From Xiphophorus maculatus (taxonomy: Eukaryota > Chordata > Actinopteri > Cyprinodontiformes > Poeciliidae), in NCBI RefSeq assembly GCF_002775205.1, contig NC_036444.1, positions 4,692,501 through 4,756,500 of the forward strand: 64,000 nucleotides of DNA, given 5' to 3'. The notes beneath the pieces were generated by a model that worked only from the letters and a program-made list of their open reading frames with translations, did not search any database and had not been told where the DNA came from. Of this stretch, positions 38,101 through 48,500 are shown in pieces. Both the position numbers and the translations under genes were made by a program. Each line of letters opens with the position of its first letter. Positions within the stretch are counted from its first letter, which is position 1.

Positions 38101-41100
38101 TCGTTACAGATGAAGGAAGACGAGGCGCTGGCGCGGAGCCTGCAGGTGGTACTTACTTCCTGCTGCAGACTCAGCAGCTCACCTGAACAGGTGGAACCAA
38201 CTTCCTGTTTTGGTTTTGTTTGTTTCAGGCTCAGTTTGACCAAGAGGGGTCGTTCAGCACACATTATTATCACAGCCATCATCATCATCTTCATCATCAG
38301 CAGAGCCCCCAAAGGGTGAGGAGAACAATTGATCAAAAATAAAATGCCTGCATATTTAAACCTGATTTATTTATTTAGTGTTGGTTGTAGAGCAGGGGTG
38401 TGCAAAGTGCGGCCCGGGGCCGTTTGTGGCAGTTGGACTGATTTTGTGCGGCCTCCGACTGCAGTTCAAAGATGATGCACTTATAGTTGACGCGGATGGA
38501 GACTTTTTTTATTGGTAATTAACGTTTTTTATTGGTCGTATTTAACAATGGAAAATGTTAAATACGTCATCAAGTATTGGTATTTTGATAACCAACATTT
38601 TATAATAAGTGGAATAGAGTCTATCCGGAGACTTTGTCAACTTTGTAGCGTCCAGATCAGCTTTTATTTATGTTATTAAACTTTACTAAATGTTGCGAGT
38701 GTTTTGAAAGGAAGTGACACAAATCCTGTTCTTATAACTGAAAATAAAAATTTGTCCATCCGACTTCAAAAAAATTTGGAAACTAGATGTTTCTTTCAAT
38801 ACAGCAAATGTGCAAAAAAAATGTACCACATACGTGGTAAAACAGAAAATCTTTAATTTCAGAGTCAGAGTTTCCCCCAGTGTATTATAAGCCTGGCAGG
38901 CAATTAGGCTTTTTGTGCCCCCTGCCAGGCTTAGTGTTGTTTATTTACTTTAAATACAGTACAGACCAAAGGTTTGGACACACCTTCTCATTGAATTCAA
39001 TGAGAAGGTGTGTCCAAACTTTTGGTCTGTATTGAGTACAAACCAAAAGTTTGGACACACAGTTGTGTCCAAACTTTTGGTCTGTACTGTATTTCTTTAT
39101 ACACCACTAACAGTGACAGCAAAGATGGATTAAGCTGGGTTTATATATAACAAGACATCTGTAATCTTTAGCAGACAATTATCTATTTAAAAATCTGATG
39201 GCTTGTGATTATACAAACATAATTTATAGAAAAACTAGTTTTGTTTAGGTCAGTGCTGTATTTCCTTTGCTGTTTGTTTTATTTCCATAATTGTTATCTT
39301 TTAACATGTTTCAACAGAAATGGTTTTAACCTGAAATATATTCTGCTTATCAATGCAGTGATGACCAAAGTGGATCGCTAGTCGAGTTTATCTTTACAGG
39401 CAAAATATCAGTGAATATTAATGTGACAAGTTTCATATTTACTGAACTGTTACTTTTGGTCCAGTTGTATCTTTGACACTCAGCTCCTGCTGTTTGGTTT
39501 AACCCGGTTCTGGTTCTGGTGTTGACGGTGCTTCTCTCTGTGTGCAGTGTTTATCCTATATGCAGCCCAGCTGGATGTCTCAGGTGTTGGCCGCCGTCTC
39601 TCCTCTAGTTGGATTTGAAGATGGTATGATCAGAAAGTTGTTGGACTAATTTCCGCTTTATTTACATCATTAGCTGCGTTTCCATTACAAATGAGCGCAA
39701 GATTTTGTTGATATTCCGCTAAAGTAAAAAAAAAAAAACACCACAATTTTGCTACTGCTTTGTTTCCATTTAATTAGAAATGCAATAAAATAACATGTTA
39801 ATAAGCTTGTTTACACAATAAGTCATTAACAAACATGCAAGGTTTGCATCTTAAATGCTAAATGTGTGTTTTTTGTACAGTTTTGTCTTAATTACAGCTC
39901 TGAGTGTGTTATTTCAGTAATGATCTATTTTAGAGTCTGTACACTTGAATGAACAATTAAGTACTACATTAGTTGATTATTTCAATAATTGATTAATTTG
40001 ATAAATCGTTTCAGGACACTGAAACGTTTTGAAAGTAATCATATTACACGTCATAGAGATGATATAAACTAGCATTTGATTTGTTTATTTTTTAACCAAT
40101 GCACCTGGTGTGTTTCCATAGATCTGATTGGTCAGCACAGGCGGCGTGGGCGGGGCCGAAGGAGGAGCCGGTTACCCAACTACGCAGAAGATCTTCAGGG
40201 GAACGACTACGAGGTGAGAAAACGACCCGAACCCAACATCGTCTCCAAACCTCAGACGGCGTTTTTTTGTCTTTCTGTAAAGTTCCAGAAGGTTTCCCCC
40301 AGAGCAGGGAGCCATGGAAACTAGAGGTGTGCCGATCGATCGGCTGATTTCCTTGAAAAATTTATAATCGGTGATCACCGATCACGGTCTCTTGTTGCCG
40401 ATCACCAAAACGAATCACATTTATCTCACTTTGCAGCCACAGCTAATCTCTTCTTTCCTTCACACTGCTGAAGCGCGCAGCAACAAATCCTGTCGTGTGG
40501 AACAAAATTACCTCAGTCTGAGGGTAATTTTCGTTAAAATGCATCAACAAAACAAATCTAATGTGACATTTAAAAAAAAAACAAGCACTTGACGGAGTTT
40601 GGCTGCGTCGAGGCTTAATGCAGGAACAAAAGAACATCCGGAGCAGCCAGATAGCAGGTAAAGCAACGCACCACTACCAACACTCACCTGGATTAGCATC
40701 ACAATCAGAAAGCTAAAAAAAATGACCCGAAAAATAATTAAAGTCTCCGAGCGGTTGTGCTCTCGCTCTTGGACCACTGCTATGCGCTACTAGTAGTAAT
40801 GTTTCAAATCAGCCTCATGAATGATCGGAATCGGCAGCAAAAAACCTGATCGGAGCATCCCTAATGGAAACGCCTGGTTTCCGTGGTAACCGGAGTAAGC
40901 GGTCTCAGTCTGGATTCCTTTCTTTTCCTCTCAGGCTCTCCTGGAGTTCGAAGAGCGGCAGGGCGCCGTTGTGTCAAAGAAAATGAGTCGCAGGGAAATC
41001 CAGAGGTTTCCAACCAAAACCTTCTGCTCTGCGACCAACAGCGGGAACACCCAGTGAGTCCAGAACCCGGTCTGGGCCGACTCGACCCGATCTCAACCGG

Positions 41101-42836
41101 AAGATTTGACCCGCCTCTCTGTTTGACCCGTCCGCAGGTGCCAGATATGTTTCTGCGAATATGCTGACAAGGAGAAGCTGAGGATGCTGCCCTGTTTCCA
41201 TGACTACCACGTCCAATGCATCGACAGGTGGTTAAAGGTACAGGCACAGAGAAAACCAACATCCAAGTTTTTATTGTCAAGTTGCTAAATTATCTCCAAA
41301 CTCTTAAAATATATGATGTGTAACGGTTATTTTAGTAATCAATTATTTTATCGACTGTAATGACGATTAATCGCACATTCTCCAGGGTTTTCATTTAAAC
41401 ACTTGAGCCTTTTTTTATACAATATTATAAATGCATTAGAAAGTGTGAATAAACAATTCGGTTTCGTTTAGTGTAAAGCAAAACATTTTATTGCCCAAAA
41501 TGCAATAATATATTATTCTGTTGATCAATTGCAGCTAAAAAAAAATGCTTCTAACATAAACATATGGAAAGCTCAACCATTTCTGCTCAAGTTGGTATCA
41601 ATTAACTGATTAATTGATGCCAATTGATCATTTATTGGCATCAGTTAATGATTGATGATATATAATAATTGGATTATATTAAATAATTGAAGATTGATTG
41701 ATTTATTTTACAGAATTTGAACCAGGTGAAGCTGGAAGAGTTCTTTGTAAAACATATTTACAGACGGAAGATTTTTCATCTTAAATGCAAAATGTGTATC
41801 TTTTTATACAGTTTCGGTTTAATTACTTGTCTGAAGATCTTGTTCTTCCAGCAAATGTCCTTCTTTTGAGTCTGTGTATTCCAGTTAACAACCAGTCCCT
41901 ATGTTAGTAAACATTATTTAAATAATCGATAATCATGATTAATCGTTTCAGCCTTATTGATGTTTTCCATTTCCGGTAAAGCCGTTAATCACTACATTTC
42001 CCCACCAAACCAAATTATTCATACAGTAAACTTGCAAAATCATTTCAATTTTGGATCAACAAAGAAAATAAAAATAAAACTGATTTTTTTTTTTTTCTTT
42101 GGTCCGACTCGACAGATTTTTCCCACGCAACCAAAAGTTTGGACAGCGCTTTAGATCAAGGATGTCAAACTCCTTTTTGTTTTGGGCCATGTCAAAATTC
42201 TGAATGTTCTTAAAGGGCCAGTTGTGCCAGAATATATTGATTAAATCAATCAAACTGTTAAAATATCAATAAACAGCCGTTCCTCCAGAATTTTGTGATT
42301 GTTTTAGTGTTTTTTTGCAATCAAAATTGCAAAGAATTTTGTGGTACAAATTTAGAAATGTTTGATTTATGATGTTAAATGTGTCTGTAAATGTCTGTAA
42401 TTGATACTCACTGTATCAATTAGACTAAAGCTTGGCATCAAGCTATATAGTCTTGAGTTGAAGCAGCAGTCACTTGCACTCAATGATTTTGACCAATTTT
42501 GCAAAAAATGTCAGTACAATCAGAGAAAATGTGGAGATTTGTTGGTTTTGTGTGAATTTTGCAGATTTATGAAAAACTGGATGAACTTATTGATGTAATC
42601 TGGAGTCTAGAGGGCCACATAAAAAGCTACGGTGGGCCAGATTTGGCCCCTGGGCCTTGAGTTTTGACACGTGCTTTAGATAAACCCTGCTGATTTTCTG
42701 ACAGAGTGAGATGTCTGTCTGTGATGAACATCTCTGTATTAACCTGCCTGTTTCCTCCTGATAGGACAACACCACCTGTCCGATCTGCAGGGCCAACCTG
42801 GCTGATGAAGTCTCTCTAGCGCCCCCTACGCTGTGA
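35181..42836 (+). CDS. RING-H2 E3 ubiquitin ligase with SIM-like motifs, unnamed
   Basis: Ten coding exons (35181-35314, 36107-36164, 37142-37511, 38051-38145, 38229-38315, 39548-39623, 40122-40213, 40935-41053, 41138-41237, 42765-42836) give 400 residues. The C-terminal C3H2C3 RING has ligands C345, C348, C363, H365, H368, C371, C382 and C385, with the W375 and P383 of E2-binding rings; it is most like the RLIM/RNF6/Arkadia type. Upstream are two hydrophobic-acidic motifs like SUMO-interaction motifs, LSVIVPETP (36-44) and QIVISDDEE (192-200), and a MIU/UIM-like DEALARSLQ (211-219). There are basic clusters KRRRHRR and RRRGRGRRRSR (possible nuclear signals), a 14-Ser tract (121-134) and a His-rich stretch (231-242). 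The likely role is a nuclear ubiquitin ligase, perhaps SUMO-targeted; that is inference. I do not recognise a named orthologue. Confidence 0.85.
35540..36560. repeat. CGATAAATGAT-type repeats in the RING gene introns
   Basis: Blocks at 35545-36000 and 36190-36560 share 'tttaggtaac(a/t)gtatg', 'aacacaaatac' and 'cgataaatgat(a)' words. They are two copies of one AT-rich repeat on either side of exon 2. Confidence 0.55.
36555..37085 (-). mobile_element. 3' end of an L2/CR1-like LINE
   Basis: On the minus strand, about 36690-36850 reads GEAAFSFYAPQIWNKLPENC and then SFKSKLKTHLLR, the typical end of fish LINE reverse transcriptase ORFs. Upstream it reads HWLPAAQRIDFK and VYKSLNGSAPQHIKDLL with interruptions. 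The plus-strand start (GTATAGCACATTTCAGTAAC, then AAAGTGCTTTACAT) is the complement of the usual L2-type 3' tail. It is 5' truncated, old and not coding. It lies in intron 2 of the RING gene. Confidence 0.7.
38390..38880. repeat. 'gcaaagtgcggcccggggcc' type repeat
   Basis: The text at 38395-38480 resembles the 'gtgcggcccg...gcggcctccg' elements frequent in teleosts; a similar start is at 45940-45990. The right end is unclear. Confidence 0.4.
38955..39090. repeat. Two adjoining palindromes of Tc1-type ends
   Basis: The first spans 38961-39030 with arms ACAGACCAAAGGTTTGGACA and its complement around a central GAATTC, one mismatch. The second spans 39037-39085 with arms TACAAACCAAAAGTTTGGAC and its complement. 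Both arms read as the same terminal repeat of a Tc1/mariner-like family, flanked by TACAGTA / TACTGTA. Confidence 0.75.
40325..40865. repeat. Inverted-repeat element with GTGCCGATCGATCGG end
   Basis: The left end AGGTGTGCCGATCGATCGGC and the right end GATCGGAATCGGCAG to GATCGGAGCATCCCTAAT are imperfect inverted repeats. It lies between exons 7 and 8 of the RING gene. Confidence 0.55.
41330..41955. repeat. GATTAATC-family element in the last RING-gene intron
   Basis: The copy runs from 'ggttattttagtaatcaatt' to 'atcatgattaatcgtttcagcc' with the usual internal order. Shorter right-end copies are at 39880-40015. Confidence 0.6.
42155..42678. repeat. GTCAAACTC-ended element
   Basis: Left GATGTCAAACTCCTTTTTG and right CTTGAGTTTTGACACGTG are inverted. 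The inner GGGCCA and TGGGCCAGATTTGGCCCC words are typical of a common teleost repeat. It is in the last intron of the RING gene. Confidence 0.55.
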
Positions 42837-42975
42837 CCAGAAACTCCTCCCCGTTTTCTAAAGAATAACAGATCAACTTGATTATTTTTCGACTTTCATT
42901 CCCATTGTGTGTTTTGTTCTTTTATATTAAACTCTGCAGGGTCAGTTGTAGCTGCTGCTGTTTGATCTGTTCTTC

Positions 42976-43002
42976 AATAAAAATGTTTCTATTTTCTTTA
43001 TT
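42976..43002. terminator. Facing poly(A) signals of the RING gene and etfrf1
   Basis: AATAAA on the plus strand (42976-42981) serves the RING gene. AATAAA on the minus strand (42997-43002) serves etfrf1. They are 15 bases apart and point at each other, so the two mature 3' ends probably overlap by a few tens of bases. Confidence 0.65.
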
Positions 43003-43029
43003 TTCTATGTGAGTCTTTGCAGAGCGTCT

Positions 43030-44134
43030 TCACTCCTCGTAGTAACGCTTCTTCATCGCCCGGTACTTCCTCAGGTAGTAGAGCGCCTCCAGCTCCTGCG
43101 CCACATACTCCCCCCGGGCGATCATGGCCTTGATCTGCTCCGGGTCCTGGACCGACTTGTTCTTAGTAAACGCCGCTCTCAGACGGGCCCTGAAGTAGTC
43201 GCTGCCTTTCGGGTATTCCCGGCCGAGGTAGAGGAGCTGAGGAGGAAGATTGGTGAATTAAATTTAAAGGGGACCCATCACGCAAAATTCATATTTTGCA
43301 TGTTTTTGTACTTCCATTCTGGTCTCAACTACTTCTAAAAACACCCAGCTGTTTTTGGCAATAAGTTAATTTTTTTGACATCTGGAAATTGAGCCATTAA
43401 AAAAAAAAAAAATCTAGCAAAACTCTGCTCGGTACCTAGCAACCCCAGCTTAGTTCCAGCATGTTTGGTCAGCTGGTTTTACCGCTGTATGCACTGTACA
43501 ATGGCTGCTGGAAAAGATGAGTGCTTTGTTGCTGACTTACCATCCACAAACTACTTGCTAAATTCTTGTTGGTTGTGCAGGAGGCTCTATTTCTGCTTTT
43601 CAAAGATATACGGCTGTATAACTGTTTATCTGTTTTCAGCCATTTTCACATGTCTGTGTAAAACGCTTAGTTAGCCGTGTAACCAGCAGCAACTTATTTG
43701 GATTTAAATTTACAAGAGCTCTAAACCAGCTCAAAATAATCAGACTAACGAGACCTAACATGTTCAAAGTAGCATATCAGGTCACCTGTAAACTGCTTTC
43801 ATCTTTGTGTTGTCTCAGGTTGTTTTTATTAGAACTAGAATAAGAGGTCATATGGTTGATGATCATGAGAAAACAGTTAAAGTGCAACAGAACCGACACA
43901 TTTGGACCTCTGATTCACTCCGAGCTTATTTGATGTCCTAACATGTTCACAGATGTGACTCTAAACTCCCCATTTATCAGAGGAATAGAATCACAGGAAC
44001 TCATTGGATGTTCTGCTTCTGCACCTTAGTGACTTCACTGATAATCTGTCAACTGGTTGGTTAATAATGAGGAACTGAAAACCCACGTTCTTGTAGAGCC
44101 GAACCACCTCAGGCCGCAGAGGGTTTGCCATCAT
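43030..44134 (-). CDS. etfrf1: ETF regulatory factor 1 (LYR motif protein)
   Basis: Two coding exons on the minus strand, 44087-44134 and 43030-43236, give 84 residues if the first of two adjacent ATGs is used ([16 protein letters not shown]). The rest, [15 protein letters not shown] then [32 protein letters not shown], matches ETFRF1/LYRM5. The protein is a small mitochondrial LYR-family factor that binds electron transfer flavoprotein and reduces its activity. The LYK after the helix start stands in the LYR motif position. A 5' UTR exon ending at 44427 (CTGGACAG|GTGAGA) is likely. The intron (about 850 bp) contains interspersed repeat sequence from about 43265. The end overlaps the 3' end of the RING gene. 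Confidence 0.93.
43262..43700. repeat. 'aaaggggacccatca' repeat in the etfrf1 intron
   Basis: The text starting AAAGGGGACCCATCACGCAA and including CTCGGTACCTAGCAACC is of a repeat type I know from teleost introns. The open frame at 43465-43674 lies inside it and is not a gene. Confidence 0.45.
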
Positions 44135-44642
44135 CCAAAGAGCTGCGAAACAAAACAGCTTGAATATATCTGAAGCTTCTGTTGACGAACAGCTGAAATG
44201 GACCAGAAAATAAGTCAAGATTTTTGCATTTCTACACTTTTTCTCTGCATAGTAGTGAGACAGAATTCGGTTCGCTCGGATTACATGTAAAAGGATATTT
44301 TTGTACTACAGTGGAGGTTAAACAGCTCTTCGAGCAGGAAGTTCACAGTTGGTTCAGTTGGACTCAGGATAGTTACAAAATGACGACAAACTCCCCTCTG
44401 TCCAGTTAAAACCAGCAGCTTCTCACCTGTCCAGGTGATCTCCGGACTCTCCGGTGAACCGAAGGGGAAACCTGGAAAATGGTTCGGTTCGGTTTGCAAC
44501 AGTTTGTGTGGAAAATAAATTTGGAGCGAACCGCGCAGACAGACTGATTTAAAGTTCAAACGTTTTTCTGTAAACCTGAACCTTGAAAACGAGCTGAATC
44601 TGTAACTCGGAGTAAACAACCAACCAAAGAGTAGCGAACATC

Positions 44643-44653
44643 AAGATGGCAAC
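44643..44653 (-). promoter_or_regulatory. YY1-like site near the etfrf1 start
   Basis: AAGATGGCAAC on the plus strand, about 510 bases upstream of the etfrf1 ATG and near the presumed transcription start. YY1-like sites near starts are common in mitochondrial protein genes. Weak evidence. Confidence 0.3.
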
Positions 44654-44659
44654 CTCCTG

Positions 44660-45570
44660 AAACGGACACAAAAAGGCCGACGACGATAAAACTGGTACAG
44701 ACAGTTTAAATCAAAGAGCCGCGAAGGTTGGATGGTGATCTTCCAAACACTGACAAAACGTCTAAAAATCTAAATATGGCGAACGTGAAGCTGATAAAGC
44801 GTAATAAGGGTAACTAATTACATTACCTTCTTCGAGTAGTTTTAGTAGTTATACCATACGTTTTAATTTTTCTTGAGTAGTGTTTAAAAGTATGTAGTGC
44901 TGGGACTCAATTACATTTTTTAACCGAAATTAATCGCATGAAAATCCAGACGTTCGGGACAATGAATGGTAATCCTCCAAACTCTGACCAAAACCGAAAT
45001 TGAATTGAAATAAAAGCGTTAAATGTACACTTCTGATTCTGAATATTAATAAGCACATATCAGATTCTCATTATTGTGGCATTTAACAAATACAAATAAC
45101 ATTGGTAATTCTAACTGACCTAAAACAAGAGAAGTTTGCTTTAATTTAACTTCAGAGAGGAAAAACAGTTGGAAGTCTTGATTCGGTGTATGTAAACTCC
45201 TAGTTTTAGTTCATTACAAGTGATATATGACTCTCCAGATTGTTTTTAAATAAGAGTCAATTTATTTGAGGTTCATATTAAGAAACTTCCTAACAAATTT
45301 AATTTGTAGTGAAAAACAGCTTCTCTTTTACAATTCTCTATTTTTCACCCAAGATGTTTCTTGATAAAAACACAAACACAGACGAACCGCTCACAACTTC
45401 ATGCATCAACAGACAAAATATTAAATTACAACAACATAACACGTTGAGTCAAAATGCTTGTTTCTGTTGGTCATTTGCTGAATTTGATGCAGACAAACAG
45501 AACAACCAGTTTGGGATAAAGGCACTGCAGCCTGTCAGACGCGACTCGGGGCTAAAGACTCGATGGCAGC
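44660..45570. other. Spacer between etfrf1 and nedd1
   Basis: Head of etfrf1 to tail of nedd1. AT-rich, with no recognised gene or complete repeat. The right part (45300-45570) is probably nedd1 3' UTR. Confidence 0.45.
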
Positions 45571-45573
45571 GGC

Positions 45574-48500
45574 TCAGTAGTTCGCTCTGAGCCGGCGGTT
45601 TTCCTCCCGCAGCTTCTCAATCTCCTCCACCAGAGACTCGTTGACAGAATATTTCTCGATCAGACTGTGGATCTCCGTCTGGAACACAACATGTCAAACA
45701 AACGTCACCGGTTTTAGCTAAATAAAAGGACCAAATTGTACATAAATCCTGAAGTCCTCAGAATGAAAAACAGAAGTTCTTACCAGCTGGATGTAAAACT
45801 GCCGGATCATTTCCACCTGCAGGTTGAGGATGTCCTTGTGACAGGCGGTCCTAATGACAGAGGGGAAAAAACAACCTTTAAATTCAGCATTTCCCAGTTT
45901 TCTGTTCAGGTGAGGAAGCTTTTCAACTAGTGTTGGTCAAAGTGAGGAGCGGGGGCCATTTACGGCCCCTGGACTGATTTATTTGCAGCCCTCTAACCAC
46001 AATTCAAGAAAAAATTAGGACAAAACTACGACTTTTAAATGAAAATCTACTAACAAAAATGTTAGATGCAACACAAAGCAATAAACTTTTCCAAACTTTC
46101 TGGTTTCCTTCTGTTGTCATGGCGACTAGGACCATATCTACTCATTGACTCTAAAGTAAACCTTGGTGAACCACAGTCTGCTTTTAATTGCTGCGTTAAG
46201 ACTTGGCTAAATACAGCAGGTGTTTTCAGATGGGGACTGAACTAGATTCTGCTTTTATTGCTGAGAACACAAAATATTTCTCAGGATTCTTCAAAAATAA
46301 CTGGATGCCTTTCATTAAAGAAGGAAAACATGCAACAATTTTGTATCAACAACCCCATTCCTACAAAAAATGTGTTTAAGATAGTTAATTTATTTAAAAT
46401 ATGTTGGTTTTTTTTATTTTAGTTTTTAAAAATGATTTTATTTTTGGCCTGCTAATAGTTTCGAGTCCAAATGATAAAACGTTTGGACACCTGAACTCCT
46501 CCAGCGTTTCGTGGATCATGTTCTGGATGAAGTGGATCTGCAGGGACGTGAGCGGAGCGGCGCCGTCCTGTCCGACCACGTCTGCGATGTTCTGGGACAG
46601 AGACGAGCACGCCGCTGCCATCGCAGCTGAACCTGAAGCTTAACGCAGAAATCAGGGTATTAGAAACAGACCCAGACTGATGCTGTAACCATGGAAACCA
46701 AGCTGTACCTGCTGCGGCGGCAGGTGAGTTGTAACTGAGCTGAGTCTGAATGCCGTTGGTTCTACGAAGGTTCGGTTCTGGAGTGAAAATAGGCGGCGGC
46801 GCCTGACTCTGATTGGTCTGCTGGGTTGTGGTGGGTGGAGTCTGAGGCCCCTCTTCCTGGCTGGAGCCACTGCTCCGCTCAGGCTGAAACAAGAGGGGTC
46901 AGAGGTCAGACCTTTGCTTCAGACTAGAGTCTATCAAAGTGTGGGGCCACCAGGGGGCGTCTCAGAAAGTTGGAGAGAAAATGAGAATAAACATGCAAAA
47001 AACCCAACTTTTATTTTTAAATTTATCATAATTTTTGTTTTTCAATAACATTTTCAAAATAAAAGTTAAAATAATTATTTCTGATGCTCATTTTCTGATT
47101 GGCTGCCAGTAAAATTAATTGCTAGTTTTGCTCCTCAAACTAACGTAGCAATCAAAAAACGGAAAAGATTCAGACAAGAAAGAGACCAGAAGAATTGGAA
47201 GAATAAAATAAAATCTTATGTATTTAATGTGAAATATTACATGTTTTCTTTTAATCAAAAAACGGAATTGCATTGAAAAATTTTATTATTTGGTAATAAA
47301 GTCATAATATATTATCTCATGATCAAATTTTCCGTCACAGAACACATGACCATCTAAAAATCAGCATTTATGCTAAATTAATGTAATAATTATTGAATAA
47401 TGAATAAAAACACTATAAAAGCTGATGTTTGTTTACATTTTGTAGCGTTTTTCCTTGTTGAGGAAAAAGTTTTGTAATCCTCCTGCTTCAGTCAGCAGCA
47501 GCGATACGAGCCCCTGACTAACTGACCTTCCTGTCAGACGGCTCAATGGCGGCGGCGGCGTTGGTCGGCTCCTCCTCTTTGATCATCTGCGGGGACTGGA
47601 AGACGGACAGCGGGCTGTAGGACCGGCCCCCGGCGGCACCCCGGTGGGTCCCCAGAGGCGTCCGGCGCTGTGAGCCGCCACCCGACTGAGAGTCTGACAG
47701 CAGCCAGAGAGGTCATCGCCATGGCAACAAACACAAAGTTAAAATGAGATCAATGATTTCCTTTCTGATTATTAATATTTATTATTAGAATAAGGGCAGC
47801 TTTGTTTACAAACACTTTATAATCAATTTAGTGGTTTTTATTTCTGTTCTGTGGAGAGTTTATTAAAAAAATGTAGTTTATTAGTGTTTTTGAGAGCAAA
47901 ACTTACACTATTTGCCATTATCATTTAAAAATCATCACAATAATTACTGAGACAATTTATCGTCCAGTAAAATTTGTTTTCGTGACACAACAACGAACAG
48001 CGGTGTGAAAAACTTCCTGACTTCTTTTGTGCTTATTTTTCACATTTAAATGTTTAAAAACTTCAAACCAATTTAAATATTAGTTAAAAGAAACAAAAGT
48101 TTTTAAACAGAGGTGTTTATTGTATAACGTGCTGTCATTGGCTCGATGTTCTTAAACCCTTAAATGTGACAAATATGCAAAAAACAGGAAATCAAGACAT
48201 TTTTCACATCACTGTAGATTTATCGCCATGGCAACAGGCAAACACATGTAGATTAATCTGCTAAACATCGCATCAGAACAGGATTTTCAGTAAAACTCTG
48301 ACCTTCTCTGACCGGAGAGAAGATGTCCAGGCTGGCCCGTCCCACCAGCTCCTGACCTTCGCCCTCCAAACCGGTAACTATGGAAACACAGACAAGGCGT
48401 TAATCCAGAACCAGACGATTTATGAGGAGGTGGAAGGAAGTGACGTGTTCTGCGGTACCTTGTGATCTTCCAAAGGCAGCGTCTCCTCCAACCCCCTGAG

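Noticed and set aside
40861-41280. 139-codon minus-strand frame
   Set aside because: Antisense to two RING-gene exons, including the RING itself.
46452-46892. 146-codon minus-strand frame
   Set aside because: It contains one real nedd1 exon (46709-46883) but then reads through the intron; the model uses splicing instead.
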